In this document: positions 33,697 to 43,889 of the stretch, piece after piece
How the letters are laid out: the number at the start of each line of letters is the position of its first letter
How positions within the stretch are numbered: position 1 is the stretch's first letter
Source of the DNA: Neonectria sp. B-13
Taxonomy: Eukaryota; Ascomycota; Sordariomycetes; Hypocreales; Nectriaceae
Assembly (NCBI GenBank): GCA_002682825.1
Contig: NOKP01000034.1
Location: forward strand, 372,001-436,000
DNA length: 64,000 bases
Direction: 5' to 3'
Notes under the pieces: model-generated
What the model was told of the DNA's origin: nothing
Database searches by the model: none
What the model saw: the letters and a program-made list of their open reading frames with translations, nothing else
Translations under genes and position numbers: made by a program

Positions 33697-34672
33697 ATGG
33701 CGATCTTCTGGGACTTTCCAACTTTGCGGCTGCTGACACGTGCTCTTTGGGGTTCACGGTTCAGTTCAATAGCCTTTAACCCCCGGGTTTTTGCTTCCGA
33801 GATATTTCTTGCTTGTTTTTATACCTCGTTTTGACAGGGAAATAGGGGTGGTTTCTTGATCGGCTCAAATTCATGGCCACAGTACGGTGAGCATCGAACC
33901 CTTTATACAAGTGCTGGAGGTGGAAGACATATAGCTGAGACGATACAATAACTTTATAGACCTTTCCAGACTTGTCAAACACTCTGCCCAAAATGGGCGA
34001 CCCGTTATCGGTGTTTCAATCAAGTCAGTGCCAGGTCCTAGCCAACAGATGTGCCAGCTACGAAAGAGTCACCCCGATGAAGCTTTCGGCTGGGGATATA
34101 CATGACGTATATAGCGACTCTCGAACGCGAGATGCCTTGTCCACATTCAATATGCACCAAACTAATCGGATTCAGATTTTAGGGGACGATTTTAAGATCA
34201 CGATACCTGGAAAAGCCGACTGCTAAGGAGGACACAATAGGGGCTTTAGATGAGTTTCTGAACATCAGTGACGGGGGCAAATATAAAACGCATTTACGAT
34301 ATCGACGGAGATGAGATGCAACAGTAGTTGGGCATGCTAATACTTGTTTCAGACCTTCGGTTTTACCTACCCGTGGTAGCAGCTGGTGAGATTTCAGGTC
34401 GGCTGAAAGGATAAAGGCCCAGCAATCTCATATGCATCAGGTCAGTTTCTCCTCGATGTCCGCACTCTCATCGCAGTTGTTCTAAGACCCACGACTTATA
34501 GTCAAAGTTTGTACTTTCATTTTGACTACGTTGAGCCTACTGTGTTTTTTGCTGAGACTTGCAGTAAGATGCCAAATCTGGCTCTCCAGATTTATTCAAC
34601 AGCTTTCCTTTGCAACTTGGAAGAAAACGATCGTGGTTCGACTTCGCATCACAATGGGCATGTGGAGCAGGC
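33697..34672. other. Unassigned stretch with one 77-codon frame
   Basis: An ATG frame at 33993-34226 begins MGDPLSVF, which faintly recalls the N-termini of fungal NLR/HET-associated proteins, but nothing further supports it. No other coding signal was found. Confidence 0.2.
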
Positions 34673-34721
34673 CCACATCCACACAGCTGTCCCACATACC
34701 CCCACACAGCTGTCCCACACT
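34673..34721. promoter_or_regulatory. Four CCCACA motifs upstream of the family III CoA-transferase
   Basis: CCCACAT at 34673-34679 and 34692-34698, CCCCACAC at 34701-34708 and CCCACAC at 34715-34721, together with repeated CAGCTGTCCCACA units, lie 135-185 bp before the start codon. It is the densest cluster of the motif in the window. Confidence 0.6.
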
Positions 34722-34857
34722 GTGCCCTGGCCGTATTTTCAATGATAAACTAAACCAGAACTAACAAGGCGATTGTCTGTTAGTTAATGTATAAGGTACG
34801 AATCGAACGGTGAAAGAGCTGTTCCACAACTCCCACTGCCAGACAGCGAATGCATCA

Positions 34858-36539
34858 ATGTCCCGAATCAACTCGGTCAAAGCAATGTCACGATGGGTCA
34901 TGGCCTACGGGCGTGCACCATTCGGAGTTCGCGGCTATGGTACATCGTCAACATTGCCATTGGATGGAATTCGGATCCTAGATCTCAGTAGAGTTCTCGC
35001 GGGAGTTAGTTCCTCCCTGTATGCGCATCCCAGCACGTACTGGCTCAGGCTAACTCGCAGTCGGTTGATAGCCGTATTGTACACAGATTCTCGGGGATCT
35101 TGGGTACGTTTTGCCTCTTGGCTTTGATATACCGCGGCATTTTCCTCCAGAAGTGCTGACTAACATATGCGACGTATTTGCCGACAGCGCGGATGTTATC
35201 AAAGTGGAACACCCTGTCCGGGGTGACGACACGCGATCATGGGGACCTCCATACATGCCCCATCTAGACGACGACAAGTCTCTCGGTGAGAGTGCTTATT
35301 TTCTTTCGGTAACCTCATACCTTGGAACTACTCAGATAGCGATTACCCGATTAACGATACATGCCAGGTCAATCGTAACAAAAAGTCCTTGGCTCTGTCA
35401 TTTAAGGATCCCAGAGGCGCCGAGATTGTACGAAAATTATCAGAAAGGGTGGACGTCGTTGTAGAGAACTATCTCCCTGGCTCACTAAAGAAATATGGCC
35501 TAGACTATGAGACCTTGAGCAGAAACAACCCCAAGTTGATCTATGCCAGCATCACGGGATACGGTCAATCAGGCCCTTACAGGGACCGAGCAGGCTACGA
35601 CGTCATGGTTGAGGCGTAAATAGTCTTTTACAACCACTCTAATAAGATAGTCACTGACTGGCTAATAGTGAAATGGGTTTGATGCATATCACTGGTCCTC
35701 GAGACGGTTCTCCCGTTAAGGTCGGTTGTGCCGTTACCGACTTGACAACTGGCATGTATGCAACCACAAGCATACTAGCGTGTCTCATTGACCGGAGTCA
35801 TTCAGGCTTGGGCCAACACCTTGATGTATGTTTGAGCGATTGTCAAGTAGCCACGCTCTCAAACATGGCACAATCCGTCTTGGTCACCAAACAACGAGAC
35901 AGCGGGCGTTGGGGAACAGCCCATCGTGAGTAGACGGAGATTTTGAATCATCCAGTCCTTCTGTTAACCCAGCGACAGCCTCTGTTGTTCCCTACAGCGC
36001 ATTTGAAACCTCGGACGGGAATATCTTGTTCGGTGGCGGCAATGACCGACTGTTTGGCATTCTTTGCAAGTGTTTGGGCAGACCCGAATGGGCAACGGAC
36101 GAACGGTTTTCAACCAACTCGGCCCGAGTTCAAAACCGAGGCACCCTGGAGCAGTGGATCGAAGATGTTACCAGGACAAAGACTACTCAAGAGTGGCTGT
36201 ATATCTGTAGTGACACAGGTTTGCCATACGCCAAAGTGAACGACCTGTTTGACACTATAAACCACCCGCATGGTAGGAATCAGGGTTCACACTCCCCAAT
36301 TTTTCAAGCTAACGATGTCATCACTAGTGAGAGCTCGGAATATGATCGTCGAGATGGACCATCCTGCCTGCGGCCCCATGGATTTCATTAATACACCAGT
36401 GAAATACTCCAGATCAAAGCCATCTATCCGGACCGCACCACCTGTTCTAGGTCAGCATACGGATGAAGTACTTCAAAGCGTTCTTGGTCTTGATGATGCA
36501 TCCATAGAATCACTTCGAAGAGACGGTGTGGTTCGGTAG
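34858..36539 (+). CDS. Family III CoA-transferase (CaiB/SUGCT-like), probably mitochondrial
   Basis: A 438-residue enzyme from seven exons: 34858-35004, 35072-35103, 35188-35308, 35368-35615, 35669-35925, 35973-36272, 36328-36539. The tiny second exon encodes [11 protein letters not shown], and splicing gives the family block [68 protein letters not shown] and AGYDVMVEAEMGLM (catalytic Asp region) follow in order. The basic N-terminus (about 30 residues) resembles a mitochondrial presequence. The length equals human SUGCT, which transfers CoA from succinyl-CoA to glutarate, so a dicarboxylic acid substrate is plausible. The first donor is GTTAGT. Promoter motifs tie it to the catabolic regulon. 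Confidence 0.88.
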
Positions 36540-36599
36540 TTTGAAGCACTATTCATTGATTGCTCTGTTGGCGCAGCGGAGCGTTAAGATTACGTACCT

Positions 36600-37192
36600 T
36601 GGCAGTCGAGCTAGCATTATTGTAAACCTGCGGTTGAAAGGTAGTTAATTCTTAGCAACTGGAGAAGGATGTTTCCCATATGAAGATCCAGCGAGAACTA
36701 AACATACCAGCGTAGTAAGAGGCAAGAGAAGGCACTTACCCCTATGGACGTACCACAACTCATGGGTGTATGCTACAGCCATGGCGAGCTGAGCAGAGAG
36801 TGGACTATGGTCGGCAGACTGTACTGCATCAGCAAGACTGCATCTTGCTAGCGTAGTGACGAAGCACGGGTACGTCCTGTTCGGCCCGTTGATGTTGAAG
36901 CGACCCAGCACTGGGGAAATTAGATTGCGACCGAACTTTTCATTTTGACGGTAGAGGTGGAAATTCGACTCAGGAGTTCGACTTCTCTGGGGCCATGGTC
37001 AGCTGTGCCTACTTTAATGGCAACATACCTAGCCATTTGCTCATTCCTCGCGAGCCAAATGGTCGAGTAACTGCCGCAGCCAAGCTTGTGCACGATCCGG
37101 TATCTGTCTTGAAATCTGTCGCCAGACTGAATGGGATGGTACCCCCCCTGGTCGATAGTAGTCGAGTCTTTCGATGTCGTCGATGTGATCAT
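36600..37192 (-). pseudogene. SRPK-like protein kinase relic
   Basis: From the ATG at 37192 the frame gives a kinase N-lobe: GGYHPIQSGDRFQDRYRIVHKLG, glycine loop GCGSYSTIW, and the Lys strand YVAIKV. A single-base frameshift near 36990 moves the reading to RNLISPVLGRFNINGPN and CFVTTLARCSLAD, ending at YVHRG. DLHMGNILLQL can be read further on in another register after an intron-like stretch. The rest of the C-lobe, including the DFG region, is missing. The remnant abuts the CoA-transferase 3' end. Confidence 0.7.
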
Positions 37193-37734
37193 AAGGAGGG
37201 CGATGGGTCGAATAGGTTGAGGTTTGAGGGTTGAAGTTAGGGTTGATGCTTGCGAGGGGCGAACATGATCCCAAAGCTGGCAGTCGCCCTGGAGTAGTGC
37301 GAAAGATTGAGCGACACGTTGGAGAGGGAGGTTGATGAACAATCAAAGAAGGCTGGTTGATAAAAGTGCTGTGTCTGCCGTAAGAGGTTGACGAAGTGTC
37401 TACTTCTCTTCTGCTCGCAATTGGTTTTGGAAGCAGTTTCGCCGGAAGGAACGACGTTCCTGGGGAGGGGAGAGAGTCATCCTGGTGGGGGCCCGTTAGG
37501 AACTGGACTAGAAGCAGTCACTTGCGCGATGCAATTGCGTAGCGGAAAGTTGGTTCATTGGATACCCGTTACAGTTACCAGGACACAGGTCTCTCTGCCC
37601 TCAGGTGCAAGAGGTTCCTGGCCGCGAGTTCAAAGGGCTTGAATATCATCAGGGTTGACGTGGGCGCAAGCGGGCTAGGCTGGTATGTGGACCAGAGATG
37701 ATAACGGATATAATACCCAATTGTCACCTTCTTT
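37193..37734. other. Intergenic, no gene seen
   Basis: Short frames only. A GGGGAGGGGAGAG purine run is near 37461. No features assigned. Confidence 0.35.
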
Positions 37735-39270
37735 TCACAGCAAAACCTTAGCCAGTTCAGCTCTCGCATCCTCATCATTCCACTCAACTCGGATTTGTTC
37801 TTTATCCTGCTCCATTTTGACCTGAACAAAGGGTTCCATTGCGTTAGTCTGCTGCTGGCTTAGAAGAGGGAGTCTTGCGTGGTAATCACCGTCCTCATTC
37901 TCGCCAAAGTAGATCGGATCAAGGTACCTCAGAAATGGAAATCGAAAGCCCAGCTATTCCTAGCTACATAACGAATCATCCAGGACTTGCTCTCCCAGCT
38001 TCTTCGCATCTGCTGTGAGATAGATAAACATTCATCATCCAAGATGGAGAGACCTTTCTTATCATCCAAGATAGTGAGACCTTTGAGACCATCCTCTACT
38101 TTATCCTTAGCCTGTAGCTTCTTCTCTTCCTCTTCTAGGATAGAAACAAAGGTCTGAAATCGAGGCTCATAGGCCTCCATCCAATCTCCATACCCGCCTG
38201 GCCAATATTCAGGATATTTCAAGAGGAGCCACCAGAGAGGATCGAAGGAGAACTAGGCCAGGGCTGCATAAGCAAACTCCCAGTCAATAACACCAACTAC
38301 CCAAAGATCCTTATCAACCAGGACATTGGATGGTCATAGATCCTCAGAGAAGAGCCAGAAGGGAGTCCTATGATCCTTGCCTGCCTAAGGGCGATTGAAT
38401 CCAGAGACCAGCCGTCCATCAGATGCGAGTTTCCGAAACAGTTAGCAGGCAACGTACTTATCACATACATCACACTCATGATCAATAGCATTATTGTATT
38501 GAAATATTAGCTGAATAAGGTGCATATCAGCCATTGCAGAATACCATTCATCAGATATATTAAATCCATTAGTTAGGAGGGGGGAGGCAAGAGAATCCAT
38601 AAGCTGAACAAGAGAATTCATGTTTTGTGTCAGTGGCCTCCCAGAAACGGAAAACTGGCCTTCCTTGTCCTTATCCTGAACCAAGGACCCAATGCAGGAA
38701 AATGATAGAGTAGACAGCTAGAGATAGATATTGGCCATCTACCTATAGAGGAATTGAAGCTTTGGCTCACTAATGTTGGGATTCAGTGAATAAGAGTCCA
38801 TAGAACTGAGCAAAGGGTCATTGAGAGCATAAGATAAAGTCTGCTTATGTTCAACGTACTCTATGATTATAAATGGCCTAAGGCCCAAAGGATTTTCTTC
38901 TGCAGTTCCCCAGTGGTATAGTTCAGGAACTGGAATCATAGTGTTGGCAGCAACATACCGCATGGTCGCCACCTCATAACGAACTTTCTCGTCAGGGAAT
39001 GCAACACCTTGTTCATATTAGCAGCTTACTCGGAATTGGTTGGGGGCGTCGATTAGATATTATACAAATCAAGCAAGCACAGCACATACCTAGGAGGGGG
39101 ATCCTCAGAGCCGCCGAAGTTCCATCCTCATACTCCAAGCGATAGAAAACATTAAAGCCACCCTTAATCGGCTTATGAAGGGACCGCTCCCACTCATCGG
39201 ACTGTTTGTCGATCTGCTCCCAAGCAAGCTCATCCATATCCATACGAACGTACCTGAAAATCGGAGTCAT
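37735..39270 (-). pseudogene. APH-type phosphotransferase family gene, inactivated with RIP-like stops
   Basis: A single frame from 38972 to 37930, preceded by a first exon (to 39270) and an intron (GTATGT donor), encodes an aminoglycoside-phosphotransferase/choline-kinase-like protein: RPFIIIEYVE, PSNVLVDKDLWVVGVIDWEFAY (Brenner-type catalytic region) and WWLLLKYPEYWPGG. Six in-frame stops interrupt it, at 38741, 38720, 38444, 38387, 38336 and 38255 (first base, minus strand): TAG, TAG, TAA, TAG, TGA, TAG. Most fall where the family has Gln or Arg, consistent with C-to-T changes. A one-base deletion near 37945 precedes the C-terminal part. A 27-bp imperfect direct repeat lies at about 38035-38088. 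Confidence 0.8.
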
Positions 39271-40885
39271 CTTTTCAAGCAAGGAGGGGTAGGGCAGATT
39301 TGGTAAGAAGAAGCTGAGGGTTGGCTATATCGATTGGTGGTTGAATGATGGTGTCTTTTTTTCGTGCTTAAAATGAATACGATTGAGGGGGAGAGAAAAA
39401 GAGAAGCATGGATGGCGGTTAATTCAGCGGATGAATGCCTGAGGCATGAATATGGTTGCGTCTGCTACAGATTCCCAGGGGCGTTGCGCGGAAGATGCCA
39501 AGCGTCAGAAGGATGAGACAAACCTGGCGATGATCAAGAAGGCTAAAAGGGGATTGAGACTGACAGGGTCAGTTTAGAAGTTAGCAGAATCATCATAGGC
39601 TGTGGACTTGAGAGCGAAATGATCGCACTTTCAGTCAATCTTGCCTATTTTGAATTGATCAAAACAGCCTGCTTTTACTATTTGTTTCAAATATATAATT
39701 AGAGCCGATTTGACTGTCATTTGGTCCGCTCCTCTTGATACCACATGATACGTCGTGTCTTTCCTGCAGCCAGCCTCTATCCTTTTAGGCGTTGGGTGTT
39801 TTCCCAGTGTCTCCTAGGTCACCCCCATTAACACAGTACCAAGATACTGCACGTAATAAATTATATTTCGCAAATTCTCATGTTTAGCATATTATCATTT
39901 TCCCTTCATCTTACCATATTCTCAACGGGTTGAATATTTAGTAATTCTGAAGTAACTGATTTTTATTTACTTTCTAAGTTAATTAATGGTTCGATTATGG
40001 TTACAAGCGTGTTTTCATTTGCCAATTAAATTTAATTCACTTTCACTAAATGCTGCAGCATGTAGCCTCAAGGTATCTCAATATTACTGTCTCAGCCCTT
40101 AACCCACCCTAACCTCTCTCTCTCATCTAGATGGATGAGAAGGGATGAGAGGGGTGGACCAGGAGTCAAAGAAAAAGGGAGGAAGGCTGAGTAGAGTTCC
40201 AACTCATCACATTGAGCCCTTGTCGAGCGCGTAGATCCCTGTTAAGCTGTTGGTTGTGCCCTTGCGATGGGGGCTGTTGGCCGGCTGATCGACCCAAAGT
40301 GGGGACAGCCGAGGATGGCGAAGCTCATAAACGATTGGCGTCAGCCCATGAGAATTCACTGATGCCTAGAAGATGTGATATGAATCAACTAGCTTCCTGC
40401 GCCTGAAAGCGGATGTGGACCAGATCAATATTTCTGTACAAGAGCTGCTCTATTTGTATACGTAGACTCAAATCGCCAGATGATTGAGGTGAATGACTCG
40501 CACCTTCAATCAGCTATTTTTGCTTTTGGTATTCGTCAAAGGCACTGCTAGGCTCCCCTTGAGCCTGGGAGAATACGCCGGATTCGACGCCTGCAAAAAA
40601 CAAGCTCGATCAAGCATTTACATAAAGGTGGTTGGTGATTATCCACTCGTAGGCCAGGGCGGGCGTAGCAGCTGCATCGTAACATGTCTCTCTACTATTC
40701 GCTCATTAAAACGCTGTGTAACCAGCCTTGGCTGAGTCACGAGACTGGCCAAGGCTCAGTCCAGCCTGATTTCACTTTCCCCCTCATTCCCACCTCTTCC
40801 TTTACATCCGCGTCTTTTGCCAGTTAATCATCTTCAGGTACGAGTGACCTGTAGATAATTCGAATCTGGAACACAGAGAGCCGAC
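39271..40885. other. AT-rich intergenic region, no gene seen
   Basis: From about 39650 to 40080 the sequence is strongly AT-rich by eye with many TA steps, as in RIP-affected DNA. No transposon terminal repeat or coding relic could be recognised. Confidence 0.45.
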
Positions 40886-42381
40886 ATGGATACAAACAAG
40901 CAGTTAGGTGCACTGCAGGAGGGGTGGAACTCGTGCAAGGCCGAGGACGATGCGAAACACTCACTGATCATGGTATGGCCCAGAACTCCCAACGCGATTG
41001 TCTTACTCATTCACGTGCTGTAGGATCTATTTCGCTATGTTGATCGTCAGTCTGTGTTGCTCTCGGACGCCGAGTCAGAGCTTCGTGATAAGAAAGATGT
41101 CATTAAGTTGACCCGTACGAGTGTTGATGAGCTCGAGAGGAAGGTTCTCGAATTGGAGCATGAAAAAGTGAGACATCCCCTCTTTAGACTATCAAACTCC
41201 AAACTCACCTTCAGGATCAACTTGGTTTTGTTGTAGTTGTTATTGACGGTGACTGTACGCCGGTAGGTTCGTCTAACCCTCTGATAAGCTTCAGCTAACG
41301 CAGGACCAGTTTCAAGACGAACTTGTGAGGCAGGGTATGGCCGGAGGCAAGGCCACGGCTAGCCTCCTCAAGCGATCTGTCGAAGAGGTGCTCAAGGGTT
41401 TGATTCCCTCGAAATCCCATCACCTTCAAGTTGTCATTCGAGTTTTCGCCAACATGAGAGGCCTGGCCAAAACCTACCGAGACTTGGACATTTTGCCCGA
41501 GTCTATACCTCTGGACGAATTTGTGCGTGGTTTTAATATGATTGATGCGTTGTGTGACTTCGTTGATGCCGGCAACGGCAAAGAATGCTCAGACGAGAAA
41601 GTCAAAGGTAAATCATGAAGTGTGCAGTGTTGTTTATTTATACTAAGCCCGTGAAGGGACTGTCCGACACTACCTGGCCGATGTTCACTGTCGACGAATT
41701 CTTTTCGGCGGCTCAGCCGACAGCGGTTACGCTCGTCTCCTGGGGCCGTACAGCGAGGACGAAGGGGTCCGCGAACGGATTACTCTTCTCAGGGGGCCCC
41801 CATTTGCCCCCGAATTGATGGGTATCAAGGACAAATTCCACAACGTCTCACTGGACAATGTTTTCAGGACGCAGAAGCTGCCAAGCTTCAAGCGCAGGCC
41901 GTCAGCTCATCTCACGCCACCGGCTACGCCTTCTGTAGGCTACGCAACGGCTGTTCTGAGGATTCCCACCACACCAGCGACAACCTCAGCCGTCCGACCG
42001 GGCTCAGTATCAGGAGAACCTCAGTCGGTGTCGGTCCTGCGAAACAGTCATGGTCAACGCGTCGATTCGCAGCTTTTCTACTCAAAGCAGGACTGGCACG
42101 ATATGAAGAACCGCAAGCTTTGCAATAGGTTCCACCTACTGGGGAAGTGTCAATTCCTTGACAACTACAAGAACTGCTCCCACAGTCATAACGCAGCACC
42201 CGACCCGAGGAAAATGACAGCCTTGCGCGCTGTTGCTCGATTGTCCCCCTGTCAAGCTGGTCTGGGTTGCAGCGATCCAGATTGTATATCTGGTCATCGT
42301 TGCACTCGAGACAATTGTGATGTCTCACCCTGCCGGTTTTCTCGGGAAATGCATAACGTTGATTTAAAGGTTGTGACCTAG
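40886..42381 (+). CDS. NYN-like domain plus CCCH zinc-finger protein
   Basis: A 435-residue protein from five exons (40886-40972, 41024-41167, 41215-41262, 41304-41607, 41657-42381). A coiled-coil-like N-terminus (residues 30-77) is followed by a domain starting LGFVVVVIDGDC, with VFANMRGLAKTY, FVDAGNGKECSDEKVK and ILFGGSADSGYARLL. The spaced Asp residues resemble NYN/PIN-like nuclease folds. The C-terminus has a CCCH-type finger (CNRFHLLGKC, then KNCSHSH) and a second Cys/His-rich cluster (CSDPDCISGHRC). In fungi this layout occurs in uncharacterised proteins with a DUF7923-type domain. The role is presumably RNA binding. The last intron could end at 41647 or 41656; I chose 41656 because TACTAAG makes a good branch site. 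Confidence 0.82.
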
Positions 42382-43122
42382 GCTTATATTAGTGATGGTT
42401 GATGCACAAGTTGGTGGTTTGAGGGATATCTGTGTCTATCTCCTGGGCGCAATTGGTGCATTTAGAGGCCAGGGCTTGACTGTTGCAACGATGAGCCAAA
42501 TGGAAAACTCAAATGCCGTCAAATCTCGAGAGTATCCCAACCCCTTTGCATCGTTCAGGAGGGCATATTGTGTGGTCAGGGCAATTGGTTTCCATAAACT
42601 AAAAGATATAACAAGTCTATTTGGTCGCGTTACTTCCAGGATATTGTTGTATCTCAGAGCCGGTCGTTGTGAAAGGTTAACATTTACATTGGATCATTTA
42701 GTCAGCGGCAGGCGGGCTATCCCTCATGCGGTGGGCACTTCGACGCTACCACCCACACGGATAGTCCGGCATTCTAATCTGCGGTCAGCGGACTGACTCG
42801 ACTTTTCATTCAAACAAATGTCTGTCCACTTCAAGTTGTCCATCTCCGCGGAATAGGTTGTAAGATAGGGTAAAACGCAACTCATTCTACAAAGGGCGTA
42901 GTTCTAAGTAGCCACTGCTGACAGAACTTGCCCCGATGTGTCACTTGGTTGGCATCTTTGGTTTATTAATCATGTCAGACATGATCAGTATGACATCACC
43001 GGTTCTTCTCAACAGTCAGCAAATTTAGTGGTCGGAACTTTATTTAAGTCAGGAGGACTCCCAAAATCGCAAATCACTCATCATATCAACAAATACAGTT
43101 TTCAAGTATATTCCAATTCAAA
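42382..43122. other. Intergenic, no gene seen
   Basis: A 134-codon frame at 42392-42796 has no recognisable composition or motif. Otherwise empty. Confidence 0.35.
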
Positions 43123-43889
43123 ATGGAATCGAACCAGGTCCGAGAGAACGGGTGGACTGCCGTGCCGGTCGACGCAAGCAAGATCCTGAACGGAAGGCCA
43201 TACATCCATCAACCAGAGGCCCTGACTGTCGACAACATAGTCTTCCCCTCTCATGATCCTGCCGTGGCGAGTGTCCAGGAATACATCAAAACACATCTTC
43301 CACGACAGACATACAATCACTCGATGAGGGTCTATTATTGGGGTAACAAATTCGCTCAAAACTATAAAGAACATGACTGATTCAATGGACAGCCACCACT
43401 ATCGCGAAGCAGCAATTTCCAGAACATGCCGCCGAATTATCGCCGTCCACTCTCGCCTTGACTTGCCTCCTGCACGACATTGGTACATCGGACGAGTACC
43501 TTTCCAGCACTCGAATGTCCTTCGAATTTTACGGTGCATTTCAGGCATTAAACTTACTCAATGGTGTTGGTTCTGCCAAGGATCAAGCCGAGGCTGTGTG
43601 CGAAACCATCATACGACACCAAGATCTTGGAACAGAGGGAACCATCACTTTTCTCGGGCAGTTGATCCAGCTAGCCACAATCTACGACAATGTCGGCCTA
43701 TTTGACCGCATCATCCATCAAACAACCCTTGAGGATGTGAACAGGGCATTCCCCAGGGACGGGTGGTTGGGATGCTTTGCAAACACAATCAGGGAGGAGA
43801 AGCGATTGAAACCCTGGTGTCATAGCACACACATTGCCGATTTTGAAGCTCAAGTCGAATCAAACAAATTGATGAAACCTTATGAGTAG
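43123..43889 (+). CDS. Cyanamide-hydratase-like HD-domain protein (DDI2/DDI3 family)
   Basis: A 238-residue metal-dependent HD hydrolase-fold protein from two exons (43123-43342, 43393-43889) with a 50-bp intron. The metal-binding His is in YNHSMRVYYW (residue about 67) and the His-Asp pair in LTCLLHDIGTSDEYL (about 110). IIRHQDLG and LIQLATIYDNVG carry the later ligand region. Both the length and these motifs fit fungal cyanamide hydratases (Cah, yeast Ddi2/3), which hydrate cyanamide to urea in the cytosol. The real substrate in filamentous fungi is often unknown. No neighbour suggests a pathway. Confidence 0.88.
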
